64,000 bases of DNA, taken from contig JADBJL010000023.1 of the NCBI GenBank assembly GCA_014874455.1, forward strand, positions 38,104 to 102,103, given 5' to 3'. The notes beneath the pieces are model-generated. The model saw only the letters and a program-made list of their open reading frames with translations, made no database searches and was not told the DNA's origin. Below are positions 34,520-43,674 of the stretch, in pieces. The position numbers were made by a program, and so were the translations under genes. How positions within the stretch are numbered: the first letter of the stretch is position 1; every line of letters starts with the position of its first letter. The stretch is from Thermomicrobiaceae bacterium (GTDB taxonomy: Bacteria; Chloroflexota; Chloroflexia; Thermomicrobiales; Thermomicrobiaceae).

Positions 34520-34562
34520 GACGCGCTCCTTCCGCTGAGAGTACTGCGGGCCGGCGGGCGAG

Positions 34563-34817
34563 CTACTCGGTGCCGGCGTCGGTGAGCACGACGATCTCCT
34601 GGCCAGGCCGGATCGGCTCCTCATTCTCGACCAGGAACCGCACCACGCGCCCGCCGGAGTCGGCCGTGATCTCGTGGAACGTCTTCATCACGCCGACGAG
34701 GCCGATCACCGCTCCCGGCTGGATCACGTCTCCTTCTTTGACGAACGGCTCGGCGTCGGGGCTGGGCCGCCGGTAGAAGATGCCGGGAAGCGGCGACCGG
34801 ATCGTTCGCTCGGCCAT
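34563..34817 (-). CDS. Biotin carboxyl carrier protein
   Basis: Lipoyl/biotinyl domain of 84 aa. 'IRSPLPGIFYRRPSPDAEPFV' begins the barrel and the biotinyl Lys lies in 'GLVGVMKTFHEI' (V-M-K-T, as in urea-carboxylase-type carriers, rather than A-M-K-M). ATG 34817 has GGAGGAG 7-13 nt upstream; the longer track frame starts in the intergenic region. It would carry carboxybiotin from the divergent biotin carboxylase to the PxpB/PxpC pair. Confidence 0.88.
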   Translation of the reverse strand: MAERTIRSPLPGIFYRRPSPDAEPFVKEGDVIQPGAVIGLVGVMKTFHEITADSGGRVVRFLVENEEPIRPGQEIVVLTDAGTE

Positions 34818-34913
34818 CGCGGACTCCTCCCTCTTCCCTCCATGCACGACAGACAGGTCGTCTCCAGTGGCTCCTGGCTCATCCGACTTCGCTGGTGTGG
34901 CTGGCTGCATGCG

Positions 34914-37265
34914 CTAGCTGTGCCCGACGGCTTCGACGATGCGCTCGGGTGTCAACGGCAGGCGTTCGATGCGCGCATCGAACGGGGCCAGCGCGTCGAG
35001 CACCGCGCCAGCTACCGAGGCCGGCGTCGCCAGCAACCCTCCTTCGCCGATCCCCTTGATGCCGCCGATGGTGACCGGCGACGGCGACTCTAGGTGCTCG
35101 ATCGTGAGCGGTGGCACCTCGGCCGCGCCCGGCAGCAGGTAGTTCACGAACGTGTCGGTCATGAGCTGGCCGCCCTCGTCGTAGGCCATCTGCTCGTAGA
35201 GCGCGCCGCCGATCCCCTGGGCGATGGCGCCCATCACCTGCCCCTCGACGATCATCGGGTTGAGCATCGTGCCGCAGTCCTCGACCGCGACGACCCTGTC
35301 CAGCCGTACCAGCCCTGTCTCGACATCGACCTCGCACACGGTCACGATGCAGCCGTTCGAGTAGGTCGCCCGGGGGTCGTAGAACTTCGTCGCGCTCAGC
35401 AGAGGTTCCTCGCCTTCGGCGCGCACCCGGTTGTCGAGGTAGGCGGCGAAGGCGACCTGGAACATCGAGAGCGAGCGGTCGGGCGCGCCCTTGACGAAGA
35501 CCGTCCCGTCCTGGATATCCAGGTCTTCGGGCGCGACCTCGAGCAGCCGGCTGGCCACCCGCAGCACCTTCTGGCGTACCTCTTGGGCGGCCAACGCGAC
35601 CATCCCACCCCCGATCACCGCGCTGCGGCTGGCGTAGGTGCCCATCCCCCAGGGAGCGCGATCGGTGTCGCCGTGCTCGACCACGACGTCCTCGATCGAC
35701 ACGCCGAGGATCTCGGCTGCCACCTGAGCCAGCGTCGTCTCGTGCCCCTGCCCGTGGCTGTGCACGCTGACCGCGACGCGCACCTTGCCGGACGGGTCGA
35801 TGGTGACGGTGGCGTTGTCGTGCGAGGGGAAGGGGAAACCGGCCTGGAGCGCGATCTCCGATCCCCAGGCCGTCGGCTCGACGTAGAGGCTGATGCCGAC
35901 CCCGAGGTACCGTCCCTGCTGGCGGAGTTCCGCCTGCCGGCGCCGCAGCTCCTCGTAGCCGACCAGCTCCAGCGCCCGTTCCAGCGACTCCCGGTAGGTG
36001 CCGCTGTCGTAGACCATGCCGGTGCATGTCGTGTAGGGGAACTGCTCTGGTGAGACCACGTTGCGGCGGCGCAGTTCGGCCGGGTCGAGGCCCAGGTCGC
36101 GCGCGATCTCGTCGAAGAACAGCTCGCGCGCCGTCTGCGCGGCTGTCCACCCGACTGCCCGGTAGGCACCGACCGGCGACTTGTTCGTGCAGACGGCGAT
36201 GACCTCGTGCTGGTAGTGCTGGATATCGTAGACACCGGGGATCAGGGCGGCACCGGCGAGCGGCTCGATCAGCGCGCTGGCCGTGTTGAACGAGTAGGCG
36301 CCGCCGTCGCCGATCAGCCGCGCCTTGAGCCCGAGGATCCTGCCGTCGCTGCGCACGGCGGCTTCCAGCTCGATGATCTGCTCCTTGGCGTGCGTGGCCG
36401 CGGCCAGGTTCTCCCGGCGGTCTTCGACCCACTTGACCGGGCGGCCGAGCACCTTGCCGAGGTAGGCCACGACGACCTCTTCAGGGTAGATCGTCATCTT
36501 CTGGCCGAAGCCGCCGCCCACCTCGGGCGAGATGACGCGTACCTTGTGTTCGGGGATGCCCAGGAACAGGGCCAAAAAGAGCCGCAGCATGTGCGGCATC
36601 TGGGTCGAGGCGTAAAAGGTGAGGTGGCCCGACGCGCGCTCGTAGACGCTGATGCAGCCGCGGGTCTCCATCGGCGCGGCGACGAAGCGGTTCGTGTGCA
36701 GGCGCCGCCGGAAGACGTGGTCTGCCTGGGCGAAAGCTCCCTCGATGTCGCCGAGCGTCGTGGTCTTCTGGTAGACGATGTTGCTCCCCAGTTCCTCGTG
36801 GAGGATCGGCGCATCCGGCTGCATGGCACGTTCGGCGTCGACCACCGCCGGCAGCGGCTCGTAGTCGACGGTGACCTGCTCGGCGGCATCTTCGGCCAGG
36901 TATCGGCTCTCCGCCACCACGGCGGCCACCGCCTCGCCGACGAAGCGGACTTTCTCCCTTGCCAGCACGGGCTGCGGTGTCGGTTTCAGCCCCTCGACCG
37001 GGAGCCCGCTGGCCAGCGGCGGCAGCGGGGCGACGTCGTCGGCGGTGAAGACGGCGAGCACGCCCGGCATCTCTTTTGCTGCCGCGGTGTCGATCCTCCT
37101 GATACGGGCGTGCCCGTGGGGGGAGCGGACGAAGGCGACGTGGACGGTGCCCGGCAGAGTGATATCGGCCAGGTACTTGGCCTCGCCGGTCAGGAGGCGC
37201 GGGTCTTCCACGCGCTTCACTCGGGCACCGAGCCACTTTCCCCGGGGCAAGACCTGGAGTGTCAT
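34914..37265 (-). CDS. Molybdenum hydroxylase large subunit (xanthine dehydrogenase/CoxL family)
   Basis: 783-aa molybdopterin-cytosine-dinucleotide-binding subunit. N-terminal 'VKRVEDPRLLTGEAKYLADI', Moco contacts 'EVGGGFGQKM' and 'GAYRAVGW', C-terminal 'GIKGIGEGGLLATPASVAGAV' with the catalytic Glu. The active-site loop lacks the AYxCSFR of true (form I) CO dehydrogenase, so the substrate is more likely an N-heterocycle, aldehyde or other C-H compound. Third gene of the operon after the FAD and FeS subunits, 96 nt before the biotin carrier gene. Confidence 0.9.
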   Translation of the reverse strand: MTLQVLPRGKWLGARVKRVEDPRLLTGEAKYLADITLPGTVHVAFVRSPHGHARIRRIDTAAAKEMPGVLAVFTADDVAPLPPLASGLPVEGLKPTPQPVLAREKVRFVGEAVAAVVAESRYLAEDAAEQVTVDYEPLPAVVDAERAMQPDAPILHEELGSNIVYQKTTTLGDIEGAFAQADHVFRRRLHTNRFVAAPMETRGCISVYERASGHLTFYASTQMPHMLRLFLALFLGIPEHKVRVISPEVGGGFGQKMTIYPEEVVVAYLGKVLGRPVKWVEDRRENLAAATHAKEQIIELEAAVRSDGRILGLKARLIGDGGAYSFNTASALIEPLAGAALIPGVYDIQHYQHEVIAVCTNKSPVGAYRAVGWTAAQTARELFFDEIARDLGLDPAELRRRNVVSPEQFPYTTCTGMVYDSGTYRESLERALELVGYEELRRRQAELRQQGRYLGVGISLYVEPTAWGSEIALQAGFPFPSHDNATVTIDPSGKVRVAVSVHSHGQGHETTLAQVAAEILGVSIEDVVVEHGDTDRAPWGMGTYASRSAVIGGGMVALAAQEVRQKVLRVASRLLEVAPEDLDIQDGTVFVKGAPDRSLSMFQVAFAAYLDNRVRAEGEEPLLSATKFYDPRATYSNGCIVTVCEVDVETGLVRLDRVVAVEDCGTMLNPMIVEGQVMGAIAQGIGGALYEQMAYDEGGQLMTDTFVNYLLPGAAEVPPLTIEHLESPSPVTIGGIKGIGEGGLLATPASVAGAVLDALAPFDARIERLPLTPERIVEAVGHS

Positions 37266-37296
37266 CTGGGCCTCCTTCTCGACGTCGGCCGCGGCG

Positions 37297-37773
37297 TCAA
37301 GACGCTGCGGCCAGCTTCCCGGCCGCAGCGCGCACGGCGGCCACGATGTTCTGGTAGCCGGTGCAGCGACAGAGGTTGCCGGCCAGGGCCTCCCGGATCT
37401 CTTCGTCGCTGGGATCCGGTCGCTCCTGCAAGAAGGCGTAGGCCGTCAGCACCATGCCGGGGGTACAGAAGCCGCACTGCAACCCGTGGTGTTCCCAGAA
37501 CGCTTCCTGCACCGGGTGCAACCCGTTGTGCGAGAGACCCTCGATCGTGAGGACATCGGCCCCTTCGGCCTGGACGGCGAGCATCAGGCAGGAGCGGACA
37601 GCCGCACCGTCGACGAGCACGGTACAGGCGCCGCAGACGCCGTGCTCGCAGCCGAGCTTCGTCCCGGTCAGGCCGAGTTCGTCGCGCAGGAAATCGGCGA
37701 GCGTCACCCGGGGCTCCACCTCGGCGCTCACGGCTTGCCCGTTCACGGTCAAGCCGATCGATACTCGTGCCAT
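37297..37773 (-). CDS. Molybdenum hydroxylase small subunit, two [2Fe-2S] clusters (CoxS family)
   Basis: 158 aa. Plant-type cluster: 'LGCEHGVCGACTVLVDG' plus Cys in 'RSCLMLAVQAEG'. C-terminal four-helix domain: 'GLQCGFCTPGMVLTAY' and 'LAGNLCRCTGYQNIV'. Passes electrons from Mo to FAD. Lies between the FAD and Mo subunit genes with about 30-nt gaps. Confidence 0.93.
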   Translation of the reverse strand: MARVSIGLTVNGQAVSAEVEPRVTLADFLRDELGLTGTKLGCEHGVCGACTVLVDGAAVRSCLMLAVQAEGADVLTIEGLSHNGLHPVQEAFWEHHGLQCGFCTPGMVLTAYAFLQERPDPSDEEIREALAGNLCRCTGYQNIVAAVRAAAGKLAAAS

Positions 37774-37805
37774 GGCTGCGATCCCTTCGCTCTGCTGTCC
37801 GCTCG

Positions 37806-38678
37806 CTACGTGCCAGCGCGCCGGTTTGCCTCCTCCAGCGCACGGCGTGCTACCACTTCGGCCATCCGCTGGCGGTAGGCGGCCGAGCCGTGCACGTCGG
37901 AGAGTGGCTCGTCGATGGCCTCGACGGCGAGCGCGGCGGCCTCGCGGATCGACTCGGCGGTCAGGGGCTGGCCGGTGAGGGCGTGCTCAGCCGCCGTCAC
38001 GCGTAGCGGCCTGGTCGCCACCCCGAAGAGCGCGATGGCCGCGTGCTCGCAGGTACCATCGCCCGTCTTGCGCAGCAGGACAGCCGCCCCGGCCAGGGCG
38101 AAGTCGCCGTGGCGCCGGGCGATCTCCTGGATCGCCCAACCGGTGCCGGGCGGTGGCACAGGAATTCGCACGGCGGTCAGCAGCTCGCCGGGCGCAAGGG
38201 CAGTCGTGAAGAGGTCGACGAAGAAATCACGGGCCGGGACGACTCGCTCGCCGCTGGCGCTCCGGACGACGAGCTCGGCGTCGAGCGCGAGAGCGATAGC
38301 CGGGTATTCGGCCGAAGGGTCGGCGTGGGCGAGACTGCCGCCGACGGTGCCGCGGTTGCGGATCGGCGGGTGGCCGACCAGGCGGGTGGCCTCGGCGAGC
38401 AACGGAACTCGCTGGGCGATCAGCGCATCGCGCTCGACAGCCCGTTGCCGCACCATCGCGCCGAGCACGACGGTGCCGTTCTCAGCCTGTACGTCGGCCA
38501 GACCGGGGATGAAAGCGAGGTCGACGAGCAGGCTCGGCCGGGCGAGCCTGAGGTTGAGCAGCGGGATCAGGCTTTGGCCGCCGGCCAGCGGCCGGGCATC
38601 GGGGCCATGTGTAGAGAGGGTCGCCAGGGCTTCGTCCAGGCTCCGTGGACGGGTATAGCCGAACGGCGGGGGCTTCAT
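37806..38678 (-). CDS. Molybdenum hydroxylase medium subunit, FAD-binding (CoxM family)
   Basis: 290 aa. FAD motifs 'ARPLAGGQSLIPLLNLRLARP' (AGGQS) and 'IRNRGTVGGSLAHADPSAE' (TxGG). C-terminal CO-dehydrogenase flavoprotein domain includes 'RRHGDFALAGAAVLL'. ATG 38678 has GGGAGGAG upstream; the track start at 38942 lies across the divergent promoter. First gene of the seven-gene operon. Confidence 0.92.
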   Translation of the reverse strand: MKPPPFGYTRPRSLDEALATLSTHGPDARPLAGGQSLIPLLNLRLARPSLLVDLAFIPGLADVQAENGTVVLGAMVRQRAVERDALIAQRVPLLAEATRLVGHPPIRNRGTVGGSLAHADPSAEYPAIALALDAELVVRSASGERVVPARDFFVDLFTTALAPGELLTAVRIPVPPPGTGWAIQEIARRHGDFALAGAAVLLRKTGDGTCEHAAIALFGVATRPLRVTAAEHALTGQPLTAESIREAAALAVEAIDEPLSDVHGSAAYRQRMAEVVARRALEEANRRAGT

Positions 38679-38803
38679 CCGACTCCTCCCTTCCCTGCTT
38701 ACCGGGAAAGTGACCAGTGCGAGCGTCTGGCTGGTCAGCGTATCGGTCGGTGAGCGACGCCCTCGATCTCGATCGGCTCCCACGCTCGGGGGGTCTGTCC
38801 CGT

Positions 38804-38833
38804 ATGCTAGGAGCTGGTCGAGGAGGCTGTCAA
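38804..38833 (-). promoter_or_regulatory. Promoter of the Mo-hydroxylase/PxpABC operon
   Basis: On the minus strand: TTGACA (38828-38833), 18-nt spacer, TAGCAT (38804-38809). The plus strand reads TATGCT at 38803-38808, so the two divergent units may share the -10 region. Confidence 0.55.
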
Positions 38834-38916
38834 GCACATCTGCGGCGCTCGCAGCTCGGACGCCGACAGGTAACCTCGCGGGCGCGAGGTGGATCCCAGA
38901 GAGGGGCAACAGGGGC

Positions 38917-40251
<1,335 letters not shown>

Positions 40252-40269
40252 CCGAGGCTCCTATCGTCT

Positions 40270-40539
40270 TTACGCTTCCTCGAGGAGCTGTGGTTCCCGT
40301 TTGCCGTGTCGTTTGGGCAACCCCGTCGACGAGTAGTAGAGGCATCCCAGCATACACCGTATAGGCTCGGACGAACGCGCCGCGCCACCTTCTGTCGAGT
40401 TTAGGCCGAAATAGCCGAGGACGGCGTGGAGAAACGGCTCGACCGCGAGCTGCGTCGCCTCCACCAGCGGCGAGAGGCGAAACCGGTGGCCTGGAGCGAG
40501 CAGCGTCTCCAGCGTGTCGGCGACCTGCTGCACAGCCAT
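40270..40539 (-). CDS. Small hypothetical protein downstream of DUF1848 gene
   Basis: 89 aa from ATG 40539, with GGGGAGG directly upstream. N-terminal half 'QQVADTLETLLAPGHRFRLSPLVEATQLA' looks like folded protein; the C-terminal half has two cysteines ('RCMLGCLYYSSTG') and a basic end. Follows the DUF1848 gene on the same strand after 29 nt. No family recognised. Confidence 0.45.
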   Translation of the reverse strand: MAVQQVADTLETLLAPGHRFRLSPLVEATQLAVEPFLHAVLGYFGLNSTEGGAARSSEPIRCMLGCLYYSSTGLPKRHGKREPQLLEEA

Positions 40540-40568
40540 CCCCTCCCCGTACCAGCCTGTCGAGTGTT

Positions 40569-41747
40569 CTACGCCTCCCCTTTCTCTCGACGCACTGATC
40601 GGTAGTACCGGTGGTTCGGGTTCGCGTAGCAGTAGACGCAGGCGTAGCCGCACTCCTGCCAGGCGTAATCGCCGATGTCGGCGTGGCGGTGGCAGCCGCA
40701 GGCCTCGCGCCCGGCCATCTGCACATCAGTCGCTGGGGGCGGCGCACCCTGGCGGTGCTCCCAGCGAGGATCGAGCAGCCGCGCGTCGATGCAGGAGGCG
40801 GCGCAGAAGCCAGGCTGGCTCGCCAGCGCCGATTCGGTACACGCCTCGAGCCGCATGCCGTAGCGCTGGCCGATCTCGACCATGGCGCCTGTAATGGCGG
40901 CCAGCTCCTCGGGGTGTGGCTGGCGCAGGCGCCGGTGGGGAAAGTGGCGCCGCATGCGGAGCTGGAACTTCCGATAGTGGTCGGCGATGCTGGTGATGCA
41001 GCGGCGGATGCCGAGCGTGCCGAGATGCTGGCACATGTCTTCGAAGAAGTCCGGATCCCAGTTGCTGAGCGGTTGGCCGTCCTCTTCCCAGAAGACGAGC
41101 GGGTCGTAACGCCAAGCCACCATCTCAGGGTCGAAGCGTTCGGCCAGCGCGCGGAACTGGCGCAGCGCCTCGTCGAGGGGCGGCACGTCCGGCTCGAGCC
41201 AGCGGAGATCGCCGCGGCGCGGGTTGACGGTGAAGTGGAAGAACTGCCGCTCGTACTGAGCGAAGCGGTCGGCGTGGCGCAGGTAGACCGCGTAGTTCTT
41301 CGACCACCAGACGATGGCGACCACGTGCTCCGGCCGTAGCGAGACGTGGGTGAAGAGGCGGGCGAGCCGCCGGTCGACCTCCGATGGCAAGTCGGAGCGG
41401 GCCAGCACCCGGTCGAGTGCGGCCCGGCTCGGTGGGCCGGCAACTCGCCCTGGCACTGCCTGGTCGTCGTACGGCGCGATCGCTTGAAGGATCGGCTGGG
41501 TGAAGAGCGGGTTCGGCACATCCACCCAGCCGAGCTCTATCCGCCGCAGGAGCCAGGGGAGGTAAAACGCGGGGATATCGGTGCGCTTGCTGGCCGAGAG
41601 GATGCGCGGCCGCTCGTTCAGGCCGAAGCCGGTACGCCCGTGGGGGCAGCACGGGTGGGGAGCTCGATGGGCGTTTCTCTCGTCGAGGGGTATCAGCTCC
41701 GAGATCGGGAATCCGAGTTGCTCTACGGACTCGCGTTCGCTCTCCAT
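40569..41747 (-). CDS. DUF1848 family protein with C-terminal CX3CX2C motif
   Basis: 392 aa. Family features: 'SASKRTDIPAFYLPWLLRRIELGW' near the start, 'VWWSKNYAVYL', 'WRYDPLVFW', 'LGIRRCITSIADHYRKFQLRM', 'ACTESAL' and a Cys-rich C-terminus 'ACGCHRHADIGDYAWQECGYACVYCYANP'. The end contains C-x3-C-x2-C, the spacing that binds the radical-SAM cluster, but at the wrong end for classical members. About 50 extra N-terminal residues precede the family start. ATG 41747 (GAGG upstream) preferred over TTG 41768. Function unknown. Confidence 0.78.
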   Translation of the reverse strand: MESERESVEQLGFPISELIPLDERNAHRAPHPCCPHGRTGFGLNERPRILSASKRTDIPAFYLPWLLRRIELGWVDVPNPLFTQPILQAIAPYDDQAVPGRVAGPPSRAALDRVLARSDLPSEVDRRLARLFTHVSLRPEHVVAIVWWSKNYAVYLRHADRFAQYERQFFHFTVNPRRGDLRWLEPDVPPLDEALRQFRALAERFDPEMVAWRYDPLVFWEEDGQPLSNWDPDFFEDMCQHLGTLGIRRCITSIADHYRKFQLRMRRHFPHRRLRQPHPEELAAITGAMVEIGQRYGMRLEACTESALASQPGFCAASCIDARLLDPRWEHRQGAPPPATDVQMAGREACGCHRHADIGDYAWQECGYACVYCYANPNHRYYRSVRREKGEA

Positions 41748-42204
41748 GTCGAACGCCTCAGCCAGCAACGTCAGGGCGTATGATGAGCGGTTGTAGCCGC
41801 ATCATGCCCGTTCGGCCTTGCCTTCGCCTCGCCGCCCATCCACGGGTAGGCAATGCTGTGAGCGGCACTATACCGAATCATCGTCACGAACACAAGAGGA
41901 AGCGCGCACGCCGCCGCTCGGTGGTCGTCGAGTGGGAACCGGGCATGCGCCCCTGGCATGAGTCTCACCACTGCGGCCGGATGTGCTGCCTCTTGGATTC
42001 CCGCCGGCCATCGCCCCGCGCTCTCTCCAGGGCCGGCGATCGGCAGGCAACACCCCTGCCAGGCGAGCAGGAAGGAGCCGTTCGCAGTGGCTCGGCCTGC
42101 ACCCTTACCTTGTCGTCACGGTCGCCGCGCAGTGGGGCCGGTCGTGATTCCGACTCGCACCTCGTTCCCTCGGTCGGTGGCGAGAGCGTTTCGGTCGGAA
42201 TGCC
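41748..42204. other. Intergenic region without recognised gene
   Basis: Only Arg/Ser-rich open frames without family features (for example 41780-42208). No repeat or promoter was identified. Confidence 0.4.
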
Positions 42205-42438
42205 CTAGCCGACGACGACGTGGGTGCTGGTAGCCGTCACTCCGCTGGTCGCGTGGATATGCTCCATGACGAGCTTCCCCAGCTCCTCGGTCGTCGCCTG
42301 CTCGATGGCGACGATCAGGTCGTAGTCCCCGGTCACGATGTCAGCGCTGCGCACTCCGGGGAGATTCGCCAGCGCCTCCTTGACCGCCTTCGCCTTACCG
42401 ACCTCGGCCTTGACCAGGACGTAGGCGCGTGCTGCCAT
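42205..42438 (-). CDS. Stand-alone RAM domain (Lrp/AsnC ligand-binding) protein
   Basis: 77 aa, the entire length being an Lrp effector domain: 'AYVLVKAEVGKAKAVKEALANLPGV', 'SADIVTGDYDLIVAIEQATTEELGKLVMEHIH', 'GVTATSTHVVV'. No DNA-binding part. Such small proteins form ring oligomers and bind amino acids; their output is unclear. Could interact with the Lrp protein at 23.7 kb, which is speculation. Has its own promoter. Confidence 0.85.
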   Translation of the reverse strand: MAARAYVLVKAEVGKAKAVKEALANLPGVRSADIVTGDYDLIVAIEQATTEELGKLVMEHIHATSGVTATSTHVVVG

Positions 42439-42485
42439 GGCTCTGCTCCCAGCGCTTACGGGCGTCTACCGAGAATGCTGCAGTG

Positions 42486-42514
42486 ATTATCGGCTTGATT
42501 CGCCATAAGATCAA
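42486..42514 (-). promoter_or_regulatory. Promoter of the RAM-domain gene
   Basis: Minus strand TTGATC (42509-42514), 17-nt spacer, GATAAT (42486-42491), about 45 nt before the ATG at 42438. Confidence 0.55.
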
Positions 42515-42570
42515 CCCAGAGTGGAGTGGGCCAGCACCGGCGCGTGGTGCCGACGACTCGTGTCGCGCGG

Positions 42571-42599
42571 TTGGTTCTCGCTGAAACTGTCGGTATACT
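42571..42599 (+). promoter_or_regulatory. Promoter of the sortase gene
   Basis: TTGGTT (42571-42576), 17-nt spacer, TATACT (42594-42599), 50 nt before the sortase ATG. Confidence 0.5.
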
Positions 42600-42648
42600 G
42601 AGCATACTACCGGATCTCTCCGTTCACCCCCGACTGGCCGGAGGTGGA

Positions 42649-43431
42649 ATGACCAGCGATCTGACCCCGACCAGGCGTAGATGGCGCCGCTGGAGCGCCG
42701 GCAACCTGTTGATCGTCCTGGGAATCCTCCTCCTGGGCGCGGCCCTGGGTACGGCCGCATTCGATCCTCCAGCCGTCAACCGGCAGCCACCACCTGACCA
42801 GATCGCGACCCCCTCGAGTTCGTTAGCGTCGCGCTGGCCGGCGCTGGTGCAGGCGCCGGTCTCCACGCCTACCCCCATACCCTCGCCGACACCACGCCCT
42901 CAGCCGACGCCGTCTGTGGGAGCGACGGTAGAGCCCACCCCGGTTCCCAGCCCCACCCCGACGCCGGTACCGGATATGCCCCCGCCGACGCACATCCGCA
43001 TCCCCTCGGTCGGAATCGATGCCCCGGTCGTCGAGGTCGGCTATGAGGTCGTCGAGATCGAGGGCCAGCAGGTGATCCAATGGCAGGTGGCCGACTACGC
43101 CGCTGGTCACCACAACACGTCGGCCAGCCCGGGCGAGGGCGGCAACATCGTCATCTCTGGCCATAACGACTGGCGTGGTGAGGTGTTCCGCACCCTCGAG
43201 TTCGCCAAGATCGGCGACGAGGTGATCCTGACGACCGCCAACGGCGAGTACCGTTACCGGATCGTCGAGATCCACTACCGCAAGGAGGTCGGCGTCCCGC
43301 TGGAGGAGCGGATCGCGACTGGCCGGTTCCTCGATCCGATGCCGGAGGAGCGAGTCACGCTCGTCACCTGCTGGCCTTACGGTGTGGACGACCACCGGAT
43401 CATCGTCGTGGCGAAGCCGATACAGCAGTAA
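42649..43431 (+). CDS. Sortase (transpeptidase), membrane-anchored with Pro/Thr stalk
   Basis: 260 aa. An N-terminal membrane helix ('LLIVLGILLLGAALGTAAF', about 19-38) is followed by a Pro/Thr/Ser stalk of about 60 residues (repeated PTP) and a sortase barrel from about 110. Catalytic triad: His in 'IVISGHNDW', Cys in 'RVTLVTCWPYG', Arg in 'DDHRIIVVAK'. Attaches proteins with a C-terminal sorting signal to the cell envelope. A candidate substrate is the protein at 57436-57969. ATG 42649 follows GGAGGTGG. Confidence 0.9.
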   Translation: MTSDLTPTRRRWRRWSAGNLLIVLGILLLGAALGTAAFDPPAVNRQPPPDQIATPSSSLASRWPALVQAPVSTPTPIPSPTPRPQPTPSVGATVEPTPVPSPTPTPVPDMPPPTHIRIPSVGIDAPVVEVGYEVVEIEGQQVIQWQVADYAAGHHNTSASPGEGGNIVISGHNDWRGEVFRTLEFAKIGDEVILTTANGEYRYRIVEIHYRKEVGVPLEERIATGRFLDPMPEERVTLVTCWPYGVDDHRIIVVAKPIQQ

Positions 43432-43585
43432 GGCGCGCCGCGCCCGGTTCGGCTCTCTGCCGGTCAGCCCCGCACGCTGCCACCAGGAGCGTGCGAGCAC
43501 ACATGCGGTTTTGTTCTGTCGAGCACTGTGGCGAGGCGGCTCCTCACAGCCCGTACGGCCTACACCTAGACGGGAGACGTGCGCG

Positions 43586-43616
43586 TTGGGAAACACCCTC
43601 GCCCAGGCCGTACAAT
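43586..43616 (+). promoter_or_regulatory. Candidate promoter of the Ser/Thr kinase gene
   Basis: TTGGGA (43586-43591), 19-nt spacer, TACAAT (43611-43616), about 60 nt before TTG 43675. Spacer is long. Confidence 0.35.
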
Positions 43617-43674
43617 CCAGTGGGTGCTGGACGATGGCCTGTCAGGTGCTTACTGGAGAACTCGAGGAGGACGC

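Noticed and set aside
31817-34585. 922-aa plus-strand ORF
   Set aside because: Antisense to pxpA, pxpC and pxpB. Composition is His/Arg/Val-rich without domains.
34914-37265. Aerobic CO dehydrogenase (CoxL form I)
   Set aside because: The AYxCSFR active-site loop is absent; the segment reads GAYRAVGW, so only family-level naming is safe.
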